Assembly (NCBI RefSeq): GCF_000194605.1
Contig: NC_015321.1
Span: 3,410,001 to 3,474,000, forward strand
Origin: Fluviicola taffensis DSM 16823
GTDB taxonomy: Bacteria; Bacteroidota; Bacteroidia; Flavobacteriales_D; Crocinitomicaceae
Direction: 5' to 3'
DNA: 64,000 nt
Of this stretch, positions 52,708 through 60,288 are shown piece by piece; within the stretch, counting starts at the first letter, position 1, and every line of letters begins with the position of its first letter. The notes under the pieces are model-generated. The model was given only the letters and a program-made list of their open reading frames with translations. It was not told the DNA's origin and did not search any database. The position numbers were made by a program, and so were the translations under genes.

Positions 52708-53537
52708 GTGAAAATAAAAAGATTGATATTAAGTCCTTGTTTAAGGGCTTACAAAATCAAATGAACGCAGCCCTAAGTACAAATAGAGAATTCATAACAC
52801 ATCCTGGATCCAAAGGTGATGCGCTTGAAAATGCTTGGATTGAATGGTTACGAGCCTATTTGCCAAATAGGTACAGTGTCGATAAGGCCATAGTGATTGA
52901 TCACGAGGGAAATACAAGTCATCAAATGGATATTGTGATTTATGATAATTGGTTTACTCCATTTATTTTCACGCAAAATGGATTTCATTATATTCCAGCG
53001 GAAGGAGTATATGCTGTTTTTGAGGTGAAACCTGATATAAAGGGAAATGTTGATGATCAAACATATATCGAATATGCAGCTAATAAAATCGAAAGTGTAA
53101 GAAAATTACATAGAACTAGTACTGATATGATCAATTCTGGCAAAAAGTTCCCGCCTCGTCCATTGACAAAGATTCTTGGAGGTATATTGTGTAGTACAAA
53201 TACATATACTCACAAGAATAATGATACTATTCAGGAACATATCAAAAAGCAGATAGGGTTAAAAAGTATCGATTTAGGTTGTATTGCAGATTACGGAAGT
53301 TTTTTTGTTGACTATGAGCCAAATGAAGAAATTATGGAGACTGGCCAAGAAAAATATTTGGAATTCTATGCAGCAAGAAATTTTAATGAAATACGCTTCA
53401 GTAAACAAGAGAATTCACTGGTAACATTCTTCATGCAACTTACACGTTATTTACAGCAAGCTATTGGGACCGTTCCAGCAATAAATCTTCAATCGTATCT
53501 GGATAAAATTGATGAAGAAATAGATAAGGAGATTTAA
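52704..53537 (+). CDS. PD-(D/E)xK-like nuclease, DUF6602-type, probable CBASS effector
   Basis: 277 aa. HPGSKGDALENAWIEWLRAY, LPNRYSVDKAIVIDHEGNTS, QMDIVIYDNW and AVFEVKPDI give an E...D...ExK nuclease-like core (about 40-115), matching the DUF6602 pattern. No nucleotide-sensing SAVED or TIR domain is visible. Since it is the third gene of the NTase/E2 operon with 4-bp overlap, it is the best effector candidate, but how it would sense the second messenger is unclear. Confidence 0.7.
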   Translation: MSENKKIDIKSLFKGLQNQMNAALSTNREFITHPGSKGDALENAWIEWLRAYLPNRYSVDKAIVIDHEGNTSHQMDIVIYDNWFTPFIFTQNGFHYIPAEGVYAVFEVKPDIKGNVDDQTYIEYAANKIESVRKLHRTSTDMINSGKKFPPRPLTKILGGILCSTNTYTHKNNDTIQEHIKKQIGLKSIDLGCIADYGSFFVDYEPNEEIMETGQEKYLEFYAARNFNEIRFSKQENSLVTFFMQLTRYLQQAIGTVPAINLQSYLDKIDEEIDKEI

Positions 53538-53631
53538 GATTTTGTACATCAGGTTTAATTCTCATAGATTCAGAAAAATATCTAATCAAACCAATGTTTT
53601 TTAATGTTTCTTCTTTATTGAATAAAACAAA

Positions 53632-53665
53632 AAAAAGCAGCAAAACGGGAGTCTTACTGCTTTTT
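53632..53665. terminator. Bidirectional terminator at the end of slot 1, element 2
   Basis: AAAAAGCAG/CTGCTTTTT stem; the loop includes ACGGGAGTCTT. The same loop and downstream AATCAACCTAACCTAACC occur at 25797, although the stems differ. The minus-strand T-run is longer. Confidence 0.83.
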
Positions 53666-53799
53666 AATCAACCTAACCTAACCACCTAAATCAGTTCAAA
53701 TATAATAAACCCAAGTATAATATCCAACGCTTATTATTCTGTCAGATCCTATTGATAAAGTCCGTTATCCTAAGAAAATCCTCCTGAAATCCTAGACAC

Positions 53800-54755
53800 G
53801 GTAAAGCGGTCTTCCGCCTAGTTCTCACAGCTTCAGAAAAACATAAAAACAAGGGTAATACAAGCTCCGTTGCTCTGCGCCCTTGTTTTTAGCACTCACT
53901 TAGCCAACGCTCAGAATTCCCTTTTGGCTGTTCATTTGTTTTCTTAGCCTGTTCATCCTTCGTTGTCAGTCACAGCTCCTTTGCCACCCATCACACCGTA
54001 GTAGCTGAAAGCTTACTACGGATGTTCCCCAATTAGTTCGTCAGGGAAGCTAGTCCCGTCACTCCCTTCCTTTTAGTTTCATTGGGTGTCACCGCTGTTT
54101 GTGTATGCTCGCCTGCTAAATCAGTCAGGCTTCGGGCTTGTCACAGTTTTTGTAATCCCCACTTCAAGTAGCTGTTCTCATTTTGCGCCCTTGGTTCCGT
54201 AAACTGGTTCCCATCTGCAAAATATCAATCAGCAACTTTCCGTTCCACACAACAAAAGCCTTAGAGCCGTCGTACCTAGTCCTAAGGCCTTTGCTTTTCC
54301 ATTTGCAAAATGCCTCCTGTCGTATCACCTTACAGGATGATTTCGCCAGGGAGCATTTTCGCAACGCACACCAGCCCTTACTCTCCACTGCGTTGCAAGT
54401 AACAGCTGGTCTAGCCGACGCGCATCCACTCACGAAACAAAAACTCAGCCAATCCCTTGTGCATCCTGCATAGGTCGCCAGCTGTTCAGTCCCTGCCCAT
54501 TTCTGTCTTCCACCTTCCCTCAACTCGCGGGCGGCTCGCGCTCTCCATGTTTCTCTGGCCGTTTATATTGCTAAAGCAAAGCCATTCAAAACACTCCGTT
54601 TTGCTTTAGTGGTAAGAAAAGCATATAAATCATGGTTCTTACTGGAGATAAACGCTACAATTCTAACCTATGTTTCTTTTGGAAATGCACTTAATGCTTT
54701 CCTTTTACCACTAAGCCAGCTGCCTTGCTCCACCGGCAGCGCTCAAGGCTGTTTT
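53800..54755. ncRNA. Candidate large structured non-coding RNA, element 2 copy
   Basis: Homologous to 26124-27034. Conserved blocks are in the same order (GGTAAAGCGGTCTTCC at 53800; AGGGAAGCTAGTCCCGTCAC; CACCTTACAGGATG; CTGCATAGGTCG; CAACTCGCGGGCGGCTCGCG; GCGCTCAAGGCTGTTTT at the end). Stems are kept with changed bases: AGTGGTAA (54608)/TTACCACT (54705) replaces TAAGCGCTT/AAGCGCTTA of element 1, GCCTTAG/CTAAGGC around 54258-54287 replaces CATTTC/GAAATG, and an extra hairpin CCGTAGTA/TACTACGG appears near 53997. No credible frame. Confidence 0.65.
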
Positions 54756-54855
54756 ACCCATCGTTTTACAATCATTAATTATCTTCCATAGTTAAATAGG
54801 TTCTTTAAATGGATTAATAATATATCTATATTTAACCAACATTTAAAAGAACTAT

Positions 54856-55299
54856 ATGGTAGAAACTCCATTTCATTTAGATGGGATTTATGTAAGATCG
54901 GTTGAAGTAAAAAAAAACGTGCTTGGTTACATTAATTCCATAAGTGATGCGATTTTTGGTGCAAAGACTCATTCTTATTACGAAGTCATTTGTTTTAAAC
55001 GCAATACTAATGACCCTGCTAATCCAGCTCAATTTTACCTCGATTATGTCCCCATTTTTCAAATTGATTTTTTAAGACTCCTAGAACATTATAGAACTAG
55101 ACCTTGTTCGTACTTTGCCCATAAAAGCATCACAATAACTGATAATCGGATTTTTTTTGAAAATGATGAAATAGAATGTTCAGTTTCATTTCACAATAAA
55201 ATAGATCTATACCTAAATGTTGAATGTAAGCTAACTGGTTCTTCAGAATCATCCATCTTGAAATATGTTAGCTGGTCGTCTATGGGGCAATCATATTGA
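54856..55299 (+). CDS. Orphan 147-aa protein of slot 2, element 2
   Basis: Soluble, beta-rich. It opens MVETPFHLDGIYVRSVEVKK. A central stretch FLRLLEHYRTRPCSYFAH and an acidic end follow. No motif recognised, no TM segments. It sits directly after the non-coding region, where element 1 has different genes. AT-rich coding. Possibly a remnant of a larger cargo system. Confidence 0.65.
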   Translation: MVETPFHLDGIYVRSVEVKKNVLGYINSISDAIFGAKTHSYYEVICFKRNTNDPANPAQFYLDYVPIFQIDFLRLLEHYRTRPCSYFAHKSITITDNRIFFENDEIECSVSFHNKIDLYLNVECKLTGSSESSILKYVSWSSMGQSY

Positions 55300-55645
55300 T
55301 TTATATCAAATTCGTTTATTTGGTAATTTGTTGTTCAATCAAAAATCTACATAATTGAATAATAAAAAAAAACAAAAGCAAGATAGTGTCTCATTTCAGC
55401 CCTGCAAGGTTAAAATGAATTTTGAATAAAAAATGCAGGTTTCAACTACCAAATCCTAGTTCACAGAACAATCAACTTTCAAATTACATTCGGTGTAATC
55501 ATTTTTTCTCCAAAAACCTTGCATGCCTAAAATGTTAGCCACTCGGGTTTGCTCTTTCTTTTTTCTCTTTTTCTTTTGGGTTTTAATTAACTGGAAAAAT
55601 GAAATTCACGTATTTTTAGCATCACCAATCGTTAAACTTAATCCT
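55300..55645. other. Gene-free junction in slot 2, element 2
   Basis: Shares blocks with 27480-27766 of element 1: CTGCAAGGT near 55402, AAAAACCTTGC near 55513 (a complementary pair), and a pyrimidine run ending TTTTCTTTTGGGTT near 55580. No gene seen. The frame that runs in from 55523 has a hydrophobic but unsupported N terminus. Confidence 0.45.
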
Positions 55646-56464
55646 ATGAAGAGAAGCGCTTCTGATATTTGTCTCCTATGTTTAACAAACCCTTCAACGA
55701 AGACAAATTCTCACATTCTACCTAAATTTCTTTCGAAGGAATTATTTGGTCCTAAACAGCAAAAAAAAGGATTTCAAGTATCAAGTTCGAATCCAATTAA
55801 TCATCCCAAACATACAATTCAAGATTCACCTAAAGAAAATTATATTCTGTGCCCAGAATGCGAAGATTATTTCAGTTTACTAGAAACAATTTGTTCTGAT
55901 GTCTTTAACACATGGAAGCAAAAATCAAATAATGGGGAATATACCCTAACGTCATACAAGAAACTGTTTTCAATTGTTTTTTTTAAAACAATGAATAGCA
56001 AGGTCTTTAGATTAATGATTTATTCTATTTTCTGGAGAAGTAGTGTTACAAATCATGCTGTTTTCAATCGTTTTCAGATAATACCTGAAATTGAGGAAAA
56101 AATTCGGGAATCACTTGTTTTACATAAATCAGTGAATAAGTCAGAATTACAAAAAGTGTTTTTATCAATGAATAAAATTCCTCTTTATCCAATATCCATA
56201 ATTACATCTGAAACTTTCAAAGATCAAACTTCAAATTTGATATTTGCTTCACCCCGTAGAGATGTTTATCTTATAATTATGGACCAGTTTAGCTTGATGA
56301 TGTTTGAAAATGATAGCAAAGTTACAGAGGAACTATTTCGATTAAGTAGTAATATGGAAGTTGAAGATTGTAAAATGCTCGTATTTAAAGAAGAGACTTG
56401 GATGATGAATATAGTTCAACCAATTTTAGATTTAATTGCTAAAAGTATAGTTGAAAATAGTTAA
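55646..56464 (+). CDS. HNH-like zinc protein of slot 2, element 2
   Basis: 272 aa from ATG 55646; an in-frame start at 55523 would add 41 residues without similarity. CLLC followed by TNSHILPKFL (about 9-28) and CPECEDYFSLLE (about 72-83) give C-x2-C...H...C-x2-C, an HNH-type zinc fold seen in small nucleases of defence regions. The remainder is helix-rich. It stands alone with no partner ATPase. Could act as a single-gene nuclease effector. Confidence 0.65.
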   Translation: MKRSASDICLLCLTNPSTKTNSHILPKFLSKELFGPKQQKKGFQVSSSNPINHPKHTIQDSPKENYILCPECEDYFSLLETICSDVFNTWKQKSNNGEYTLTSYKKLFSIVFFKTMNSKVFRLMIYSIFWRSSVTNHAVFNRFQIIPEIEEKIRESLVLHKSVNKSELQKVFLSMNKIPLYPISIITSETFKDQTSNLIFASPRRDVYLIIMDQFSLMMFENDSKVTEELFRLSSNMEVEDCKMLVFKEETWMMNIVQPILDLIAKSIVENS

Positions 56465-56474
56465 CCAAAAAAAT

Positions 56475-56497
56475 ACGGCACCCTTTCGAGTGCCGTT
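56475..56497 (-). terminator. Terminator of the leftward 249-aa operon, element 2
   Basis: ACGGCAC/GTGCCGT stem with a CCTTTCGA loop, identical to the element 1 hairpin at 30497. Convergent with the HNH-like gene. Confidence 0.87.
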
Positions 56498-56500
56498 CAT

Positions 56501-56683
56501 TTATTCTGATAAATACTTCCAAATCCGCTTGAGAATCAAACTAACAATGAAACTGGCCACTGCACCAACACATGCGAGAATCACTGTCTTTGAAAAATCT
56601 TGCGAATCGATGTTCGCAGCAATGGTAAACACTGTACCTGTAACCGTTCCTGCAACTGTTGTGGTGTCCTGATGTGGCGTCAT
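56501..56683 (-). CDS. Small membrane protein, 60 aa, last gene of the leftward operon
   Basis: Threonine-rich start, then TVILACVGAVASFIVSLILK as one TM helix and a basic end (RIWKYLSE). Homologue of the 58-aa protein at 30530. Holin-like in size and topology; function not established. Confidence 0.78.
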   Translation of the reverse strand: MTPHQDTTTVAGTVTGTVFTIAANIDSQDFSKTVILACVGAVASFIVSLILKRIWKYLSE

Positions 56684-56739
56684 TGCTAGTTGCTTTTGGA
56701 TTAATTACTCGGTTTTCTTTTTGATGAGAAATCCTTCAA

Positions 56740-57009
56740 TTATTCATCGTTTTTCTTCCCATCGTCAGCAATTGCCGCTTGACTCATAGCTGAAGCCACA
56801 GTTCCACCCACGATCAAGTAACCTGCAACGGTTACAAGTGCTGCGGGCAGAGCAACTGGAGCGGCCAACAATGCCGTTCCTGCAGCTACTGTTACTAATC
56901 CAGCCAAACGGAGTTTTTTGAAGAAAGGAGGCGTTTCGCTAGTGCAACGCGCGAAGAAAGACTTCAAATGGTCTTTAAACTTCGGGTCTTGTAAATTTGA
57001 ATTTTTCAT
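56740..57009 (-). CDS. Small Gly/Ala-rich membrane protein, 89 aa
   Basis: A longer relative of the 70-aa protein at 30973. Basic/polar first 37 residues, then LAGLVTVAAGTALLAAPVAL and VTVAGYLIVGGTVASAMS, forming one broken or two TM helices, then an acidic tail. Second gene of the operon, 11 bp after the 249-aa gene. Confidence 0.78.
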   Translation of the reverse strand: MKNSNLQDPKFKDHLKSFFARCTSETPPFFKKLRLAGLVTVAAGTALLAAPVALPAALVTVAGYLIVGGTVASAMSQAAIADDGKKNDE

Positions 57010-57020
57010 GACTCAATAGT

Positions 57021-57770
57021 TTAGCTTACTTCAACGATTGACAACACATTGAATGCACCGTTTTTCAACGAGTACTGCGCTGCATTTACTTCTTGGAAGA
57101 ACTCCAAGCACAAAACAAAAACGTTTGTTCCTTGTCCTGCTGGAGCTTGTGGAGGTGTTAACGTCACATCTGTTGACGTTGAATCAAGTGGTAAGTTTGA
57201 TTCCGGTGAGATTTGAGTGTCAGTTTCTCCAGTCGCGAAGTCAACTTTTGCCCAGGCACATTTTAATGTTACGTGAGTTGCACCTTGAGGATAGTTAATA
57301 TCATTGATCGGAATCAAGTTGTTAATGGTAATCGCTCCAGTGTTCACGTCAACTGTGAAGGGTTTGAAGAATACACTTCCCAAAGCTGAACGGTTGTTGA
57401 AATTGAACCCTTTCAATAATTCTTTTGCTGCAGCATCGGTGATGCCACCAGCAACAGTTCGTCCACCTCGAGAACTTTGAGTATCAAAATCCTTAATCAA
57501 GGTCATTACTTTCGTCATTCTCGCGGTTACGCCACCATCACTTGCAGTCTGCATCAATGGGCGCAAAGAACTTCTTACGAGCTTCCCAGATTTTGCAGAA
57601 GAACCAAATTCGGAGTTGTTCTCACGAGTTCGAACGAAAGCTGGGTCATTTGCGATACGCTTACCGTCAACAGACGTTTTCATGCGCGCAAGATTTCCAT
57701 CTTTCGATTTGTAGAAATTGACATTGTCTAATGTGCCTTTTAATTTGATAAGGCCTGTTTGTCGTGCCAT
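57021..57770 (-). CDS. Conserved 249-aa protein, element 2
   Basis: Start set at ATG 57770, which gives the same MARQTGLIKLK opening and 249-aa length as the element 1 copy; an upstream start at 57824 would add 18 unmatched residues. N-terminal 130 residues are nearly identical between copies (FYKSKDGN, NDPAFVRTREN, GGVTARMTKVMTLI, GGRTVA). The C-terminal half differs more but keeps PPQAP and FVLC-EFFQEVN. No enzyme motif or signal peptide. Possible structural protein. Confidence 0.82.
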   Translation of the reverse strand: MARQTGLIKLKGTLDNVNFYKSKDGNLARMKTSVDGKRIANDPAFVRTRENNSEFGSSAKSGKLVRSSLRPLMQTASDGGVTARMTKVMTLIKDFDTQSSRGGRTVAGGITDAAAKELLKGFNFNNRSALGSVFFKPFTVDVNTGAITINNLIPINDINYPQGATHVTLKCAWAKVDFATGETDTQISPESNLPLDSTSTDVTLTPPQAPAGQGTNVFVLCLEFFQEVNAAQYSLKNGAFNVLSIVEVS

Positions 57771-58041
57771 TGTATTTCGTATTTCTGTTTGACCGATTTC
57801 TAGGTAGGTCATTTCACCTTTCAAGATGAATCAGAAATCTAGATTTGCGCGCGTCTGAAGCATATTGACAAGACAAACATTCAACGAATTGCAAAGCATT
57901 ACAATAGACCTATACCGTATCATAAACTTTATGCTGTTTTGTGCCGTTTTTGCACCTTGAAAAGCCTCAAATAGTACCTAATTTTGTGTATAGTTACACC
58001 CAGGGTCACCCACAGATTACCTATGGATAGTATATGAAATA
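57771..58041. promoter_or_regulatory. Divergent control region, element 2
   Basis: Conserved with 32021-32305. Rightward promoter: TTG at 57957-57959, 19 nt, TAATTTTG at 57979-57986. Shared GACCTATACCG and GCCGTTTTTGCACCTTG lie upstream. Leader to the 64-aa gene about 50 nt. Confidence 0.75.
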
Positions 58042-58236
58042 ATGAAAGAAAAGCGCTTAGTCATATATCCCAAAGACATCATGCTAATTACTGGCAAAAG
58101 TGAGCGCTATTGTCGTTACTTAATGAAGAAAATGAAAACACATTTTCAGAAGGAACAACACCAAGTAATAACTGTTTCAGAGTTTGCTCAATACCTTGGT
58201 TTAGATCCTGAAAAAGTGAGTGATTTTATCCTATAA
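58042..58236 (+). CDS. 64-aa putative regulator, element 2
   Basis: Homologue of the protein at 32306: KRLVIYPKDIMLITGKSERY is identical in both. The middle helix is Lys-rich and the end is YLGLDPEKVSDFIL. A small basic DNA-binding protein is likely. Its own promoter and divergent position suggest control of the 249-aa operon and perhaps of excision. Confidence 0.72.
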   Translation: MKEKRLVIYPKDIMLITGKSERYCRYLMKKMKTHFQKEQHQVITVSEFAQYLGLDPEKVSDFIL

Positions 58237-58329
58237 TTTGACTGTTTTTGCTGTTAATTGCGAATCATTTTGTATCTTTACCGTAAGAAAAACGATCTTT
58301 CAAATAGCGTTAATTCAATGCAAATTTTC

Positions 58330-58349
58330 AGCCAGCAAATCAGCCAGCA
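58330..58349 (+). promoter_or_regulatory. Integrase arm-type sites, right end of element 2
   Basis: AGCCAGC at 58330 and 58342, again 12 bp apart. Same heptamer and spacing as the left end of this element. Confidence 0.77.
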
Positions 58350-58406
58350 GAAATTTGGATATTACGAAATAGTAAGGAAAGTGGTAGTTTTCAAAGATAT
58401 TATGGT

Positions 58407-58421
58407 CCCCAGACGGATCAC
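58407..58421 (+). repeat. Degenerate att-like core
   Basis: CCCCAGACGGATCAC, 12 of 15 bases equal to the core, 22 bp upstream of core copy 3. Could be a scar of an earlier insertion or a variant tRNA end. Confidence 0.5.
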
Positions 58422-58428
58422 ATTACTA

Positions 58429-58443
58429 TCCCAGCGGGATCAC
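58429..58443 (+). repeat. att core copy 3 (junction of elements 2 and 3)
   Basis: TCCCAGCGGGATCAC, identical to copies 1 and 2. Confidence 0.92.
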
Positions 58444-58475
58444 AAGGGAAGCGAGAGCTTCCCTTTGTTTTTTAT
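58444..58475 (+). terminator. Terminator after att core 3
   Basis: AAGGGAAGC/GCTTCCCTT stem, GAGA tetraloop, T-rich tail. Confidence 0.88.
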
Positions 58476-58555
58476 CAAAACCCTGTAAATTTAATGTTTG
58501 CAGGGTTTTCTTTTTAAATCAAAATTCATCAGAAAACAACTAATAACATATTTCA

Positions 58556-58690
58556 GGAGACCTATTCGGAGACCTGCTATATCTTCGTGAAAAGAGGTCT
58601 CGCTAAATCTCGAAAAGCATTGTAAATATTGGGTTTTGGAGCATTAGAGCTACAAGGACATAAATGCTAATCGGTGACCTCTCGGTGACC
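58556..58690 (+). promoter_or_regulatory. Integrase arm-type sites, left end of element 3 (GGAGACC)
   Basis: GGAGACC at 58556 and 58568 (12 bp apart), inverted GGTCTC at 58596, and GGTGACC at 58673 and 58684, the last 15 bp before the integrase ATG. Third heptamer, same architecture as in elements 1 and 2. Confidence 0.7.
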
Positions 58691-58705
58691 AAAAAACGAT
58701 GAGAT

Positions 58706-59965
58706 ATGAAACTCAATTTCACGTACAGTAGAATTCTAATGGTGAAGAAAACCAAAGTCCGCCAGAATGGTGAAGCGCCTATTTATTTGCGCATTACAAT
58801 TGACGGACTGCGCGTTGAAATTTCAACCAAGAAATGGGTTGCTCTTGACAAGTGGAACGCAACTACACAAACAGTTAGAGGAAATACAGAAGACATTCGT
58901 CTAACCAACACCTTTCTGCAAACCTTGCTTAGCAAGGTTGACCGCATTCACTTCGATCTGTCATTACAAGATCGCATTCCCACTCCGGATGAAATTAAGA
59001 ACCAACTTTTGGGAGTAGAAGATAAACCGGAGTACAAAACCATCTGCGATGCTTTCGACTACCACAACCTCAAAATGGCAGATATGGTCAAGATCAGCAA
59101 GATTTCGCCCAAGACACTGATGCGCTATCAGATCACCAAAAACAAGGTTGTAGCATACATGGAACGGAAGTTCAAGCTTTCAGATATGCCGTTACACGAA
59201 CTGCGCCTGGCATTCATCACCGAGTTCGAGCACCATTTGTTGACAGTAGACCGGATCCAGTCAAACACCGCGCACAAATACATCAAGAACTTGAAGAAGA
59301 TCATGAACATGGCCGTTGGCCTGGACTGGATTCCGTCCAATCCTTTCAACCTGTTCAAATGCTCCTACGTCAGCACAGACAGAGAAATCCTGAACCAGGA
59401 CGAACTGGAAGTTCTTCGCCTGAAGCCGATCAGCGTTCAACGCTTGGTAGAAGTGCGCGACGTGTTCGTGTTCTGCTGTTACACAGGCTTCGCCTACAGC
59501 GATGTTTACCAGTTTCAGCACGACGCTGTCATTGTCGGCTTGGATAAGGAATACTGGCTCTCCACCAATCGCCAGAAAACAGGCACACGCGAAAGCGTTC
59601 CCCTGCTTCCGATTCCTCTGCAGATCATCGAAAAGTACAAAAACGACGAATACTGCATCAAGTCAAACAAGCTTCTGCCAGTAAACAGCAACCAGCGATA
59701 CAATTCCTACCTGAAAGAACTGGCTGACATCTGCGGCATTAAAAAGCACCTGACCACTCATATTGCCCGTCACACCTTTGCAACAACCGTTACGTTGGCC
59801 AATGGCGTTCCAATCGAAACCGTCAGTTCCATGCTTGGTCACAAAAGCATCCGTACCACCCAAGTATATGCCAAGGTTGTAGAAAAGAAAGTGAGCGATG
59901 ATATGAAAACTCTACGCGATAAGCTATCACTGGCGAACACAAGTCCTCTTTCCAAAATCGGGTAA
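58706..59965 (+). CDS. int: Tyrosine recombinase / integrase, element 3
   Basis: 419 aa. The catalytic half matches those of elements 1 and 2 (HIARH, LGHKSIRTTQ, nucleophile Tyr in QVYAKV, box I CYTGFAYSDV lacking Arg). The first 110 residues again differ (LTFTYSR.., WVALDKWNATTQ), as expected for recognition of GGAGACC arm sites. Codon use is richer in G/C than in the other two integrases. It may still be active on the core sites of its neighbours. Confidence 0.92.
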   Translation: MKLNFTYSRILMVKKTKVRQNGEAPIYLRITIDGLRVEISTKKWVALDKWNATTQTVRGNTEDIRLTNTFLQTLLSKVDRIHFDLSLQDRIPTPDEIKNQLLGVEDKPEYKTICDAFDYHNLKMADMVKISKISPKTLMRYQITKNKVVAYMERKFKLSDMPLHELRLAFITEFEHHLLTVDRIQSNTAHKYIKNLKKIMNMAVGLDWIPSNPFNLFKCSYVSTDREILNQDELEVLRLKPISVQRLVEVRDVFVFCCYTGFAYSDVYQFQHDAVIVGLDKEYWLSTNRQKTGTRESVPLLPIPLQIIEKYKNDEYCIKSNKLLPVNSNQRYNSYLKELADICGIKKHLTTHIARHTFATTVTLANGVPIETVSSMLGHKSIRTTQVYAKVVEKKVSDDMKTLRDKLSLANTSPLSKIG

Positions 59966-59974
59966 CCATTAATC

Positions 59975-60003
59975 AAAAGCCACGTCGCCCGGATGTGGCT
60001 TTT
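59975..60003 (+). terminator. Terminator after the element 3 integrase
   Basis: AAAAGCCAC/GTGGCTTTT stem with an 11-nt loop and a T-rich end. Confidence 0.82.
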
Positions 60004-60288
60004 GTCCTTCGCCTTCCGCACGGATGCATCAGCTGTGCCTTGATCAACAGCAGCTGCCGTTTGGAAGCACATTTTTTTAATTGCGAAAGCCGTCTACTTC
60101 TGCGCTTTCAAGTTCAGCACGGTCAACAGATCGTCGCCCGACGTTTAAACAAAGGCAAAGCTTTCACCCTCAAAAAAATGCGCCCGATTCCCATTATTCG
60201 CGAACCTTGCTAAATTACTTTTTTAGTCCAAATGTAACCTTAACAGTGGCTTAATCGTTTATTAACACCACTGAAACACACCACTGGG

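Larger units (their letters stand above)
32672..58428 (+). mobile_element. Integrative element 2 (about 26 kb)
   Basis: Bounded by core copies 2 and 3 and by AGCCAGC arm sites at both ends. It has the same backbone order as element 1, with extra SymE-like and amidase genes. Slot 1 carries type IC restriction-modification with a guard ATPase, a Septu-like pair, an ImmA/XRE pair and a CBASS-like operon. Slot 2 carries two orphans. Right-end backbone genes match those of element 1. Confidence 0.87.

Noticed and set aside
54164..54523. Frames within the element 2 copy of the non-coding region
   Set aside because: Same reasoning: no counterpart in element 1 and hairpins explain the conservation better.
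2631..58428. Conjugative transposon interpretation based on RteC
   Set aside because: RteC-like genes are present, but no relaxase, coupling protein or transfer genes could be recognised in two complete elements.
58258..58488. 76-codon frame across att core 3
   Set aside because: It runs through arm sites, the core and a terminator, so it is a chance frame.
59995..60213. 72-codon frame after the element 3 integrase
   Set aside because: It begins inside the terminator hairpin and has a composition unlike neighbouring proteins. It could be a decayed gene, but nothing supports it.
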